From NCBI GenBank assembly GCA_021648465.1, contig JAKISR010000003.1:1-64000 (forward strand): 64,000 bases of DNA. Direction: 5' to 3'. A model generated the notes under the pieces. That model worked only from the letters and a program-made list of their open reading frames with translations, made no database searches and was not told the origin of the DNA. The DNA comes from Sulfurimonas sp. (GTDB lineage Bacteria > Campylobacterota > Campylobacteria > Campylobacterales > Sulfurimonadaceae). Both the position numbers and the translations under genes were made by a program. Below are positions 54,306 to 63,319 of the stretch, in pieces. How positions within the stretch are numbered: position 1 is the stretch's first letter; the number at the start of each line of letters is the position of its first letter.

Positions 54306-56567
54306 ATGAAAAGAAAAAGTGAAATAGGTATATACTTAATATTAGTAATCGGTATAATCTTATCTATATCTGTTTATTATATTGTAAATGGTTATGAACG
54401 AACAAAAATTAAAAATTATTTTGAATTTAATGCACAAACTCATTTCTTATCTTTAAAAAGAGATGTTAATAAAAATATTAATCTTGTTAATTCTATGGCA
54501 GCTATGTTTTCAAGTTCAGTGTATGTTACTAGAAAAGAGTTTCAAAATTTTGTAGATATTGTTTTAGAACAAAATCCTAATATTCAAGGATTCTCTTGGA
54601 ATCCATATATTAAAAATACTGAACAAAATATATATATAGAAAAAGCACAGCAAGATGGTTTTAATGATTTTGAAATTACTGGCTTTAATTTTAATGGAAA
54701 AATTATAAAAAACCCTAATAAAAAATATTACATTCCTATTTATTATATAGAACCTTATTTAAAAAATAAAAAAGCAATGGGATTTGATATTTCTTCACAT
54801 TTTGGAAGAAATGAAGCTGCTAATAAAGCTCGTGATACTGGAAAGTTGGTAATCACTGAGAGAATTAAACTGATTCAAAAAGATGATAATTCTTTTGGTT
54901 ATTTATTGCTTAAAGCGATATATAAAAAAGGAAAGACCATTGATACTCTATCTAAGCGGCGAGAGAATTTTTTAGGATTAGTTGTTGGTATATATAGCTT
55001 AAAAAATTGGGCAAATCTTGTAATAAAGCACTCTAAGCCTATCGATATAGATATTTTTATATCAGATTTATCAGCACCTATTGAAAATCAGTTATTATAT
55101 TTTCACTCATCTAAAACACGCAAAGTAGCACTTAAACCAGAAACATTAAATTTACATGCTTTTGAGAATGGAATGCATTGGAAAAAAACAAAAAATATAC
55201 TTGGTCGTGAGTGGTCATTTTTATTTACACCAGCTCCTATGTTTTTTGAAAATAATAAAACATGGAATCCTATGGCTTATCTGATTACAGGATTAATTAT
55301 CACTCTCCTCTTAATGCTTTATATATTTACTAAAGCTAGAGATACTGCTAAATTAAAAGATAATTATATAAGGCTGATGAACCAAGAAGAAGAGCTTGAA
55401 AAAGAAGTAAAAAAAAGAACTATGGAGCTAGAGATAGCAAGTAGAGCTAAATCAGATTTTTTAGCAAATATGTCACATGAAATTCGTACACCATTAAATG
55501 GAGTGATGGGGTTTATTGATATTTTATATAAAAATGAAGTAGATGTAGATAAACGCAATAAGCTACAAATCATAAAAGAATCAGGTAACTCACTTCTTAT
55601 AATTATCAACGATATACTTGATTTTTCTAAAATAGAAAATAATAAACTTGTACTTGAAAAAAATACATTACATATTTCAAATTTGTTTACGCATACAGTT
55701 GAATTATTTTTTTGTGTTGCAAAAGAAAAAGATATATCAATCATTTTGAATATAGATGAAAAATTACCAGAAAAGACAATAGGGGATAGTACACGTATAA
55801 AACAAGTTTTTTCAAATATTTTAAGTAATGCTATAAAATTTGCGAACACCAATAGCAAAATTATAGTAAATATGAACTACTTAAAAGAGGATAAGCAATT
55901 ATTTTGTGAAGTTATAGATGAGGGAATAGGGATAGAAGCTAAAAAGCTAAATTGTGTTTTTAAATCATTTCAACAAGCAGATAGTAGTACAACTAGAAAA
56001 TATGGTGGTACTGGGCTTGGACTGTCAATTTCAAAGGTACTTATTGAGCTTATGAATGGTGAAATTGGTGTTGAGAGTGAGATAAATATAGGGAGTAGAT
56101 TTTATTTTATATTGCCTTTATTGGTCTCAGATTTAAAAGAAGAGGAAACAGAAGAAAGAGAGATAGAAAAAGGTAAAGTAGAAGATATTCAAAGAAAAAA
56201 CTTAAGAGATAAAATTTTAATTGTTGAAGATAATAAAACAAATCAACTGCTATTGACTATGTTACTTGATGAATTTGGCTATAAATCATTTGCTGTGAGT
56301 AATGGATTAGAAGCTACAAAAGAATTTAAAAACAATCTATATAATCTTATTTTAATGGACGAAAATATGCCTATTATGAATGGCACAGAAGCTACTAAAA
56401 TAATTAGAACATTAGATAATGGAAAAGATGTACCAATTATAGCGGTAACGGCAAATGCATTAAAAGGTGATGAAGAAAAATTTATTCAAAGTGGGATGGA
56501 TGCATATTTATCAAAACCAATTGATGCTGAAAAATTAAAGGCTTATCTTAGAAAATATTTACAGTAA
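54306..56567 (+). CDS. Hybrid sensor histidine kinase (CHASE-HisKA-HATPase-REC)
   Basis: This 753-residue inner-membrane kinase has a helix (about 7-27) and a CHASE-type periplasmic domain (about 40-290: VYVTRKEFQNFVDIVLEQNPNIQ, GFDISSHFGRNEAANKARDTG). A second helix (about 330-350) and coiled coil lead to His391 (NMSHEIRTPLNGVM). The ATPase domain has N box NILSNAIKFA, DEGIGI and GTGLGLSISKVL. The C-terminal receiver has Asp685 (LILMDENMPIMNG). No PAS, HAMP or HPt is present. The output must pass through another HPt protein, for example the stand-alone one encoded at 57316. ATG 54306 is set by the promoter position; GAGGA lies about 14 nt upstream. Confidence 0.92.
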   Translation: MKRKSEIGIYLILVIGIILSISVYYIVNGYERTKIKNYFEFNAQTHFLSLKRDVNKNINLVNSMAAMFSSSVYVTRKEFQNFVDIVLEQNPNIQGFSWNPYIKNTEQNIYIEKAQQDGFNDFEITGFNFNGKIIKNPNKKYYIPIYYIEPYLKNKKAMGFDISSHFGRNEAANKARDTGKLVITERIKLIQKDDNSFGYLLLKAIYKKGKTIDTLSKRRENFLGLVVGIYSLKNWANLVIKHSKPIDIDIFISDLSAPIENQLLYFHSSKTRKVALKPETLNLHAFENGMHWKKTKNILGREWSFLFTPAPMFFENNKTWNPMAYLITGLIITLLLMLYIFTKARDTAKLKDNYIRLMNQEEELEKEVKKRTMELEIASRAKSDFLANMSHEIRTPLNGVMGFIDILYKNEVDVDKRNKLQIIKESGNSLLIIINDILDFSKIENNKLVLEKNTLHISNLFTHTVELFFCVAKEKDISIILNIDEKLPEKTIGDSTRIKQVFSNILSNAIKFANTNSKIIVNMNYLKEDKQLFCEVIDEGIGIEAKKLNCVFKSFQQADSSTTRKYGGTGLGLSISKVLIELMNGEIGVESEINIGSRFYFILPLLVSDLKEEETEEREIEKGKVEDIQRKNLRDKILIVEDNKTNQLLLTMLLDEFGYKSFAVSNGLEATKEFKNNLYNLILMDENMPIMNGTEATKIIRTLDNGKDVPIIAVTANALKGDEEKFIQSGMDAYLSKPIDAEKLKAYLRKYLQ

Positions 56568-56578
56568 TTTTATATAAG

Positions 56579-57319
56579 TTAAGTATTTATTTTTTCTTTT
56601 ATAGTTTTTGCTAACTCACTACATTTTAGAATTTTTTGTTGATAAGAAAACTCATCTTTTAATAATATATCCATAAAAGCACTTCCAACAATCACTCCAT
56701 CAGCACCTTTTACTTTATCTTTTGCAGTATCTTTATTTACACCAAAACCGACATAAGTTGGTGTATTGGTATATCTTTTTATTGATGATAAAAATGATTG
56801 TAAGTTTTCAGCATTGCCAGAACCAGTTATTCCTGTATATGCAACCATATAGATAAATTTTTTAGAATTTTTTACTATTTCTTGGATGCGCTTATCACTA
56901 TCTGTTGGAGCTATAAAACTAATATTTGAGATATTGTTAGAATTAAATAATTTACTGTAAGCTAAGGCTTCTTCATGTGGTAAGTCTGGTATGATAAATC
57001 CATTAACACCTAGCTCGCTTGCATATGGGACTAGCTTATCCATGTTTTGCTGATAAAAGCTATTAAAATAACCCATCCAAAGAGTGTCTACTTTAGGTGC
57101 AATCTCTTTTGATATCTCTAATAGATGTTTAAATTTAAAGCCAAGCTCTAATGCTTTATGACTTGCTTTTTCTATCAATGGTCCATCAGCAACAGGATCA
57201 GAAAAGGGAATACCAAGCTCAAGTGTATCTACACCATTTTCACTAAGTGCTAAGGCTAAGTCAACAGTAAAAGATTTTTCAGGATATCCAGATGTTATAT
57301 ATGCTACAAGTTTTTTCAA
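56579..57319 (-). CDS. trpA: Tryptophan synthase alpha subunit
   Basis: This 246-residue cytoplasmic TIM barrel releases indole from indole-3-glycerol phosphate and passes it to TrpB. The catalytic acids Glu34 and Asp45 lie in LELGIPFSDPVADGP with the usual 11-residue spacing. The substrate-loop region reads VAYTGITGSGNA, and VGFGVNKDTAK is also present. No trpB or other trp gene lies beside it. It overlaps the HPt gene by 4 bp, an unusual partner. Confidence 0.96.
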   Translation of the reverse strand: MKKLVAYITSGYPEKSFTVDLALALSENGVDTLELGIPFSDPVADGPLIEKASHKALELGFKFKHLLEISKEIAPKVDTLWMGYFNSFYQQNMDKLVPYASELGVNGFIIPDLPHEEALAYSKLFNSNNISNISFIAPTDSDKRIQEIVKNSKKFIYMVAYTGITGSGNAENLQSFLSSIKRYTNTPTYVGFGVNKDTAKDKVKGADGVIVGSAFMDILLKDEFSYQQKILKCSELAKTIKEKINT

Positions 57320-57720
57320 TTATTTTCCAAGTCTGGTAATTTAAGTAGAGAATATTTTATATGAGTTAGTTCGTTATCTAATTTTAAATCATCACTCCAA
57401 GCAGCATACATATCACTTATTTCAAGTAACCAGTTTACAGTTTCTTCATTTATACATTTATGCTCGGTTCTGATTATTTCAAGTATGTCTTCAACAAAGG
57501 ATGAAAGTTTTGTCATCTGTTTTATTTGTAAAAAAGCAGAAGCAGATTTTATATTATGAAAAATACGAAAAAGCTCATTAATACTATGTTCAAACATATG
57601 TGGCTTAGATAAGTCTATAATCATAGTTTCCATGCACTCAGTCATAATAGTATAGTGATCTAAAAATTCATCAACTATCTCATAATCAAAACTAGAATCT
57701 AAGTTACTTCTTACACCCAT
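57316..57720 (-). CDS. Stand-alone HPt-like phosphotransfer protein
   Basis: This 134-residue helical cytoplasmic protein has phosphoacceptor-type His55 in RIFHNIKSASAFLQI, close to the HPt consensus HxxKG/SA, with surrounding helices (EIVDEFLDHYTIMTECMETMI, MTKLSSFVEDILEIIR). It could carry phosphate from hybrid kinases, such as the one at 54306, to a regulator, or belong to a chemotaxis branch. An AGGAGAAA Shine-Dalgarno and TATAAT at 57746-57751 (minus) support the start. It is translationally coupled to trpA without an obvious reason. Confidence 0.75.
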   Translation of the reverse strand: MGVRSNLDSSFDYEIVDEFLDHYTIMTECMETMIIDLSKPHMFEHSINELFRIFHNIKSASAFLQIKQMTKLSSFVEDILEIIRTEHKCINEETVNWLLEISDMYAAWSDDLKLDNELTHIKYSLLKLPDLENN

Positions 57721-57745
57721 AAAGTATTTCTCCTATATAGTTAAA

Positions 57746-57751
57746 ATTATA
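57746..57751 (-). promoter_or_regulatory. -10 element of the HPt-trpA operon
   Basis: TATAAT on the minus strand, 25 nt before the ATG at 57720, with AGGAG between. Confidence 0.6.
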
Positions 57752-57762
57752 GCAATTTTTAG

Positions 57763-57795
57763 TTAAAATACTTTTATTAAATAAAAGTATTTTAA
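57763..57795. promoter_or_regulatory. 33-bp perfect palindrome at the panB start
   Basis: TTAAAATACTTTTATT (57763-57778), a central A and AATAAAAGTATTTTAA (57780-57795) form perfect 16-bp arms. It ends 2 nt before the panB ATG at 57798, in the divergent gap with the HPt gene. It could be an operator, or an mRNA hairpin hiding the start. Confidence 0.6.
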
Positions 57796-57797
57796 AA

Positions 57798-58589
57798 ATG
57801 AGTAAAAAAATGACAATAACTTCTATAAAAAAATCAAAAGGTGTTAAACCACTTGTCATGATAACTGCATATGATGCACTTTTTGCAAAATTATTAGAAC
57901 CCAGCTCTGATATGATTTTAGTAGGTGATAGTTTGAATATGAGTTTCGCAGGTAGAGATGATACTTTAAGTGCCACTCTTGAGCAAATGATATATCATAC
58001 AAATGCTGTATGTAAAGGTGCAGAAAATAGTTTTATAATTTGTGATATGCCTTTTGGAACTTATATAAATAAAAATGTTGCTCTTGAAAATTCTATAAAA
58101 GTTTTTCAGGAAACAGATGCTCATGCTATTAAAATAGAAGGTGGAGAGGATAAAGCAGATATTATTAAATATTTATGTTCAAATTCAATTGCTGTTTGTG
58201 GACATATTGGTTTACTTCCTCAATCTGTTCGTGGTGATGGTGGTTATAAGATAAAAGGTAAAACCAAAGAGGGAAGACTACAGCTCATAAAAGATGCAAA
58301 AGCAGTGGAAGAAGCTGGAGCTTTTTGTATGGTTTTAGAGGGTGTAAAAGCAGATGTGGCAGCAGAAATTACAGCGTCTGTTAATATTCCAGTTATCGGC
58401 ATTGGTGCAGGCGTAGATGTAGATGGGCAGGTACTTGTTTTTTCTGATATGTTAGGACTTTTTGAAGCTTTTACTCCAAAATTTGTAAAAAAATATATTG
58501 ATGGAGCATCTTTAGTTAAATCAGCGGTGCAAAATTACTCTGATGAAGTTAAAAATAGAGAGTTTCCAAAAGAGGAACATACTTATTAA
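57798..58589 (+). CDS. panB: 3-methyl-2-oxobutanoate hydroxymethyltransferase
   Basis: This 263-residue cytoplasmic TIM barrel makes ketopantoate from ketoisovalerate and methylene-tetrahydrofolate, the first step of pantothenate and CoA synthesis. It has MITAYDALFAKLLE, LVGDSLNMSFAGRDDTLSAT, CDMPFGTY, KIEGGEDKAD, CGHIGLLPQS and IGIGAGVDVDGQVLVFSDMLG, all family marks. Another Met at 57810 could be the start; neither has a good Shine-Dalgarno. It is 14 nt from ruvB, in one operon. Confidence 0.96.
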   Translation: MSKKMTITSIKKSKGVKPLVMITAYDALFAKLLEPSSDMILVGDSLNMSFAGRDDTLSATLEQMIYHTNAVCKGAENSFIICDMPFGTYINKNVALENSIKVFQETDAHAIKIEGGEDKADIIKYLCSNSIAVCGHIGLLPQSVRGDGGYKIKGKTKEGRLQLIKDAKAVEEAGAFCMVLEGVKADVAAEITASVNIPVIGIGAGVDVDGQVLVFSDMLGLFEAFTPKFVKKYIDGASLVKSAVQNYSDEVKNREFPKEEHTY

Positions 58590-58603
58590 TGGAAAGATAT
58601 TAG

Positions 58604-59617
58604 ATGGAACGCATAGTTGAAATAGAAAAATTTGATGCTGAAGAGAGTTCTGAGATAACTCTTCGTCCTGATATCTGGAGTGAGTATATAGGTCAAGAGC
58701 AAATTAAAAAAAATCTTGGTGTTTTTATTGAAGCTAGTAAAAAAAGGGAAGAAGCACTAGACCATGTACTGTTTTTTGGGCCTCCTGGGCTTGGTAAAAC
58801 AACACTTGCTCTAATTATTGCAAATGAGATGAATGCAAATATAAAAGTAACAGCAGCACCAATGATAGAAAAAAGTGGAGATTTAGCTGCGATACTTACA
58901 AATTTAGAAGAAGGTGACATACTCTTTATTGATGAGATTCATAGACTCTCACCAGCAGTTGAAGAGATACTATACTCATCTATGGAAGATTTTAGGATTG
59001 ATATTATTATAGGAAGTGGACCAGCCGCACAAACTGTAAAAATTGATTTACCTCGCTTTACTTTAATAGGTGCAACAACAAGAGCAGGGATGCTCTCAAA
59101 TCCTCTTCGAGATAGATTTGGTATGAATTTTAGAATGCAGTTTTATACACCAGATGAGTTAGCAAAAATTATCTCTCAAGCTTCACTTAAACTAGATAAA
59201 GAGATAATTCATGAAGCTTGTATAGAGATAGCAAAAAGAAGTCGTGGAACTCCACGTATAGCTCTTCGTCTTCTTCGCCGTGTTAGAGATTTTGCAGATG
59301 TAGCAGATGAGAGCGATATACTATACTCAAGAACTCAATATGCACTTAATGAGCTTGGTATAAATTCACATGGATTTGATGAGATGGATATAAGGCTTTT
59401 AAATCTTTTAATATCTGCAAAAGGAAAGGCAATGGGGCTTAGTACAATTGCGGCAGCATTAAGTGAGGATGAAGGAACAGTTGAGGATGTTTTGGAACCT
59501 TACTTAATTGCGAATGGTTATTTAGAAAGAACTGCTAAGGGAAGAAAAGCAACAAGAAGTACATATGAAATTTTAGATATTCCAATTGAACAAGCCGAAG
59601 AGGAGAGATTATTTTGA
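58604..59617 (+). CDS. ruvB: Holliday junction branch-migration helicase RuvB
   Basis: This 337-residue cytoplasmic AAA+ motor drives Holliday junction migration with RuvA. It opens [18 protein letters not shown], with Walker A GPPGLGKT (59-66), Walker [16 protein letters not shown], sensor [16 protein letters not shown], and the C-terminal winged helix ([33 protein letters not shown] in parts). Length and motifs are normal. GGAAAGA lies before the ATG. ruvA and ruvC are not adjacent. Confidence 0.97.
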   Translation: MERIVEIEKFDAEESSEITLRPDIWSEYIGQEQIKKNLGVFIEASKKREEALDHVLFFGPPGLGKTTLALIIANEMNANIKVTAAPMIEKSGDLAAILTNLEEGDILFIDEIHRLSPAVEEILYSSMEDFRIDIIIGSGPAAQTVKIDLPRFTLIGATTRAGMLSNPLRDRFGMNFRMQFYTPDELAKIISQASLKLDKEIIHEACIEIAKRSRGTPRIALRLLRRVRDFADVADESDILYSRTQYALNELGINSHGFDEMDIRLLNLLISAKGKAMGLSTIAAALSEDEGTVEDVLEPYLIANGYLERTAKGRKATRSTYEILDIPIEQAEEERLF

Positions 59618-59648
59618 TATATGAAATTTTTCTTGCAAATAGGCACAA

Positions 59649-59676
59649 TTTTCTGAGGAACTACTTCCTTAGAAAA
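59649..59676. repeat. Palindromic element with CTAC loop before the AI-2E family gene
   Basis: TTTTCTGAGGAA (59649-59660), loop CTAC, and TTCCTTAGAAAA (59665-59676) pair over 12 bp with one G-T. The arm ends in the Shine-Dalgarno AAGGAG (59675-59680), 9 nt before the ATG. It has the same size, position and core as the element at 13908-13935. Confidence 0.65.
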
Positions 59677-59689
59677 GGAGACAAATAAT

Positions 59690-60739
59690 ATGAAACCACA
59701 ATATTTTGTAGCAATATTATTTGCAACATCACTTTACTGGATGTATCTTCTTTATGCACCATTTCTTTTAGCAATAACAATTGCCGCTCTTTTAGCAGTG
59801 TCAACTTCAAATATCCAAGCATTTTTTGAAAAAATATTGCGTTCAAAATTAAGAGCGGCATTAATTTCAAGTTTTTTATTAGCAGTTTTATTTTTTGCTC
59901 CACTTGGTTATTTTTTAGCTACCTTAACTATGAAGTTAAATACATTAGAACCAGAAATATTAATAAAACTTCAAGAGTATATTGCTGATTTTATTTATAA
60001 TCCACCAAAGTATTTATTGTTTTTAAAACCATATGGAGTTAATGCACTAGAACAATTAAATATAAATGAGTTTACGTCAAATATATTATCAATTACAGCA
60101 ACAGTTGGAAAATTTAGTGCAGGATTTCTAAAAAATGCTTTTTTAATTATAATATTTTACTTTTTTGCACAATATAGTGGTGAATCAATAATGGGGTATA
60201 TTAAACGAGCTATTAAGATGTCAGTTGATGAAACTACACTTATAATAAAAGAGATTTCATCAGTTATGAGTGTGGTTTTTTACTCAATTATAGTTAATGC
60301 AATGTTTCAAGGAATTCTTTTTGGTGTAGCAGTATCATTTATGGGATATAATGGATTGTTATTTGGGATTATGTATGGATTTGCATCTTTAATTCCTGTT
60401 ATAGGTGGTGTATTGATGTGGCTTCCATTTATGATATTTGAGTTGTCTATTGGAAATAATTCAAGTGCAGTTTTCATAGCATTGTATACAATTATAGTTA
60501 TATCTATCGTAGCAGATACTTTTATTAAGCCTATAGTAATTAAAGAGATAAATTCTAGACTTTTAAATGAAGATGATACTAAAATAAATGAACTTATAAT
60601 TTTCTTTGCTATTATTGCTGGACTTGCTACATTTGGCTTTTGGGGAATGATTTTAGGACCTGCTATAACAGCTTTTTTCTTAACAATTATGAAGCTTTTT
60701 GAACAAAGAAGTGATGAATATAATTCAAAAGATTACTGA
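59690..60739 (+). CDS. AI-2E/PerM-family transporter
   Basis: This 349-residue inner-membrane protein has about seven to eight helices. It has the family ending FGFWGMILGPAITAFFLTIMK and middle GYNGLLFGIMYGFASLIPVIGGVLMWLP. Family members are annotated as AI-2 exporters, permeases, or Na+(Li+)/H+ antiporters; the substrate cannot be told from sequence. It follows ruvB by 72 bp, with a palindrome at its Shine-Dalgarno. It runs 7 bp into the oppositely oriented LpxL-like gene. Confidence 0.87.
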   Translation: MKPQYFVAILFATSLYWMYLLYAPFLLAITIAALLAVSTSNIQAFFEKILRSKLRAALISSFLLAVLFFAPLGYFLATLTMKLNTLEPEILIKLQEYIADFIYNPPKYLLFLKPYGVNALEQLNINEFTSNILSITATVGKFSAGFLKNAFLIIIFYFFAQYSGESIMGYIKRAIKMSVDETTLIIKEISSVMSVVFYSIIVNAMFQGILFGVAVSFMGYNGLLFGIMYGFASLIPVIGGVLMWLPFMIFELSIGNNSSAVFIALYTIIVISIVADTFIKPIVIKEINSRLLNEDDTKINELIIFFAIIAGLATFGFWGMILGPAITAFFLTIMKLFEQRSDEYNSKDY

Positions 60740-61623
60740 TCTTTTTTATAAATTTCAGGATATTCATTTTTAAATCTACGGTGAACCCAAAACCAAAATT
60801 TTGGTTCTTTTGTTATAAGAGTGCTTAACCAATCTGCTTGAAGTTGAGTTGCTTTTTGAATATCAGCTTGTTCATTATTAGTTTTTTCAACTTTAATTTC
60901 ATCAAATAGTATAAGTGTATAGTTTTCATCATCGTCAGTACGTATGGTTATTGGTATAATTACTCCATTATATTTTCTAGCTAAGTATGCAGGAGTTGAA
61001 GTTTGGCGTACGATTTTTCCTAAAAATGTTACCTCTACGCCTTCTCTTTTATTAATACTTGTATCAATTACTATACCACACCCTTTACCACTTTTCATAA
61101 GCTTTATAAGTGGTTTTATAACATTTGATTTTTCCAAAGAAGAGTTGCCAAATTTAGCACGAGATTCAAGTAGCCATTTTTGATATTGTTGATTTTTCAT
61201 CTTTTTAAAAACAGCAGCTATAGGTTCTATAAAAGCACCTATTGATGAACCACCTAGTTCCCAAGCAGAATAATGTGGAGTAACATAAACAACAGGGCGA
61301 CCCTCTTTATGAGCATCTTTTACAGCTTCAATATTATGTATTGTTACTTTAGAAGTTAAATCCTCCTTGCTCATATGTCTAATTTCCATAAGATGCAAGA
61401 AGTTATAAAGAAGATTTTTAAAGCTATATTTTGTTATAGCAATTTTTTCTTTTTCACTTATCTTATTATCAAAAGCAAAGTCAAGATTTTTAAAAGCTAC
61501 ATTTCTGTATCTTGAAGAGATATAATAAGCTAGTATGCCAAGTAAAGTAAAAAAACCTTTTCTAAATTTTTTTGGTAAAATCATTAAAAGTTTTTCAAGT
61601 AGTAAAAATAGTTTAAAACCCAT
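60733..61623 (-). CDS. LpxL/HtrB-family lipid A acyltransferase
   Basis: This 296-residue inner-membrane-associated enzyme adds a secondary acyl chain to Kdo-lipid A. The catalytic His117 and Glu122 lie in TPHYSAWELGGSSIG (HX4E). It also has IDTSINKREGVEVTFLGK and the late WFWVHRRFKNEYPE, typical of the family. A short N-terminal hydrophobic anchor reads LFLLLEKLLMILPKKF. The chain length and exact position are unknown. An ATAAGGATAA Shine-Dalgarno and TATAAT at 61656-61661 (minus) precede it. Confidence 0.92.
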   Translation of the reverse strand: MGFKLFLLLEKLLMILPKKFRKGFFTLLGILAYYISSRYRNVAFKNLDFAFDNKISEKEKIAITKYSFKNLLYNFLHLMEIRHMSKEDLTSKVTIHNIEAVKDAHKEGRPVVYVTPHYSAWELGGSSIGAFIEPIAAVFKKMKNQQYQKWLLESRAKFGNSSLEKSNVIKPLIKLMKSGKGCGIVIDTSINKREGVEVTFLGKIVRQTSTPAYLARKYNGVIIPITIRTDDDENYTLILFDEIKVEKTNNEQADIQKATQLQADWLSTLITKEPKFWFWVHRRFKNEYPEIYKKDQ

Positions 61624-61655
61624 ATATATTCTTATCCTTATATTTTATAAATAAA

Positions 61656-61661
61656 ATTATA
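61656..61661 (-). promoter_or_regulatory. -10 element of the LpxL-like gene
   Basis: TATAAT on the minus strand, 32 nt before the ATG. Confidence 0.5.
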
Positions 61662-61684
61662 TCAAATTGTAATAAAGCATTTGG

Positions 61685-61690
61685 TATAAT
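61685..61690 (+). promoter_or_regulatory. -10 element of the PDC-like gene/his genes
   Basis: TATAAT on the plus strand, 31 nt before ATG 61722. It is back to back with the LpxL-like promoter. Confidence 0.55.
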
Positions 61691-61721
61691 TCCGACAATT
61701 TTAAATAAGGTTAGTAAAAAA

Positions 61722-62627
61722 ATGGTTGCATCAGATATTCAAAATTTCGCAGAAGGTCGTACAAAAGCCAGAGCATATTTTTGTTATTTATTTTCTAAAA
61801 ACATTCCAAATAGATTACCATCTCTTTCTATAGAGATGATAATGCCTCGTCTTTTAAAGATAAAGGCAGATTTACAAAACTGTGAAGGTGTATATCTTCT
61901 AGATTATCGTGGTGTACAAGTTACACCAACTTTCACCCCAAGCAAGCAATTTGATGAAGATACAGGAAAAATAAGAGCTGATAGAGCATATTATTATCGT
62001 GCAGTAAGAGAAGCAAGATGTACTATAACAGATCCATATCCATCTCTTATAACAGGTGAATTAACAGTTACAGCATCTCAGCCTATATTTGATGAAAAAA
62101 ATGAGTTGTTGTATGTTGCTTGTCTTGATATGCCTATTGATGAAGTTATAAAAATAGCTAAACAAAATAGTACAGAGATGTTTTTCTCAAAATTTTTTAA
62201 ATTTGCATATGGAGCTTTTGCTTTTGCTCTTATAGCAATTTCATTATTATTATTTTTCAAAGGAATACAAAACTTTTTTCTCTATGATATTACACCTTCT
62301 CACTTTGAGATAGAGAGCGTATTTGAAGCAACCATACTCTTAACCCTAGCACTAGCCATTTTTGATCTTGCAAAAACCATAATAGAAGAAGAGATTATGG
62401 GGCGAAATAAAGAGCAAAACATTTCTGGTCCACATAAAACCATGGTTAAATTTTTAGGTTCAATTATTATTGCTCTTTCTATTGAAGCATTGATGCTTGT
62501 ATTTAAATTTGCTATAACAGATCCTGAAAAAATTGTATATGCTATGTATATAGTTTGTGGGGTAGCAATGCTTATAGTAACATTAGCAATTTATATAAAA
62601 TTTACAAAAGTGAAGAATATTGAATGA
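61722..62627 (+). CDS. Membrane protein with N-terminal PDC/Cache-like sensor domain
   Basis: In this 301-residue protein, residues 1-150 form a PDC/Cache-like fold (LKIKADLQNCEGVYLLDYRGVQ, RAYYYRAVREARCTITDPYPS, LTVTASQPIFDEKNELLYVACLDM). There is no signal helix in front, so this domain may be cytoplasmic. Four helices follow (about 155-177, 200-220, 240-262, 272-292), with a charged loop between (EEEIMGRNKEQNISGPHKT). No kinase or cyclase output is present. It overlaps hisH by 4 bp (ATGA). Its role is unknown; it looks like a ligand-sensing membrane regulator. Confidence 0.8.
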   Translation: MVASDIQNFAEGRTKARAYFCYLFSKNIPNRLPSLSIEMIMPRLLKIKADLQNCEGVYLLDYRGVQVTPTFTPSKQFDEDTGKIRADRAYYYRAVREARCTITDPYPSLITGELTVTASQPIFDEKNELLYVACLDMPIDEVIKIAKQNSTEMFFSKFFKFAYGAFAFALIAISLLLFFKGIQNFFLYDITPSHFEIESVFEATILLTLALAIFDLAKTIIEEEIMGRNKEQNISGPHKTMVKFLGSIIIALSIEALMLVFKFAITDPEKIVYAMYIVCGVAMLIVTLAIYIKFTKVKNIE

Positions 62628-63238
62628 TAGGAATTGTTGATTACAATATGGGAAACTTAGCAAGTGTGCAAAATGCATTTGCTAAGTTAAAGCAAGATAC
62701 AGTTGTAGAGAATGACCCAAGTAAGTTTAAAAACTATGATAAATTGATTTTACCTGGTGTTGGTGCTTTTGGGGATGCTATGGAGCATTTAAGAGAGCGA
62801 AATATGATTGAAGCATTAAAAGAGTATGCATTAAGTGGTAAATATATGCTTGGAATTTGTCTTGGTATGCAACTACTTTTTGATAGATCTGAGGAGTTCG
62901 GTAAGCATGAAGGTTTAAAACTTATAAAAGGGGATGTGACAGCTTTTAATCCAAGCCGGTTTAGTGAGCCTTTAAAAGTTCCTCATATGGGTTGGAATAG
63001 AATGTTTACAAAAGAGCACACTCTTTTTAAAAACTTAGATGAAGAACATTATCTATATTTTGTACATACTTATCACGTAAACTGCACTAATAAAAAAGAC
63101 ATTATAGGACAAACAGGTTATGGATATGAGTTCACATCGGCGGTGGCTCATGAAAATATTATGGGTATTCAACCGCACCCTGAAAAAAGCCATAAAAATG
63201 GTCTTAAAATACTAGAAAATTTTATAGGACTTTATTGA
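62624..63238 (+). CDS. hisH: Imidazole glycerol phosphate synthase, glutaminase subunit
   Basis: This 204-residue cytoplasmic amidotransferase supplies ammonia to HisF in histidine synthesis. Nucleophile Cys79 lies in GICLGMQLLFD. The HPEKS motif near the C-terminus gives the catalytic His and Glu. It opens IGIVDYNMGNLASVQNA. It is coupled to the upstream PDC-like gene by a 4-bp overlap and followed by hisA after a 103-bp gap containing hairpins. Confidence 0.97.
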   Translation: MIGIVDYNMGNLASVQNAFAKLKQDTVVENDPSKFKNYDKLILPGVGAFGDAMEHLRERNMIEALKEYALSGKYMLGICLGMQLLFDRSEEFGKHEGLKLIKGDVTAFNPSRFSEPLKVPHMGWNRMFTKEHTLFKNLDEEHYLYFVHTYHVNCTNKKDIIGQTGYGYEFTSAVAHENIMGIQPHPEKSHKNGLKILENFIGLY

Positions 63239-63249
63239 TTTATGACGCC

Positions 63250-63319
63250 AGCGGGAGTAATCCCGCTAGCTAAGCTAACACTAAGTTTCCTTTGGCAGGA
63301 AGCTCACGCCACTTGTGGC
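63250..63319. repeat. GC-richer triple-hairpin element between hisH and hisA
   Basis: Three hairpins in 70 bp: AGCGGGA/TCCCGCT (63250-63267, loop GTAA), AGTTTCCT/AGGAAGCT (63284-63304, one G-T) and GCCAC/GTGGC (63308-63319). The stretch is clearly richer in G and C than its surroundings. The first hairpin, read on the minus strand, has core GGGATTACTCCC, matching the cores at 13908 (GGAATTACTTC) and 59649 (GGAACTACTTCC). It probably is an inserted palindromic repeat, or an RNA element within the his transcript. Confidence 0.6.

Noticed and set aside
55364..55858. 164-codon open frame antisense to the second hybrid kinase
   Set aside because: Low-complexity Ser/Phe/Ile product, a mirror of the kinase domain coding strand.
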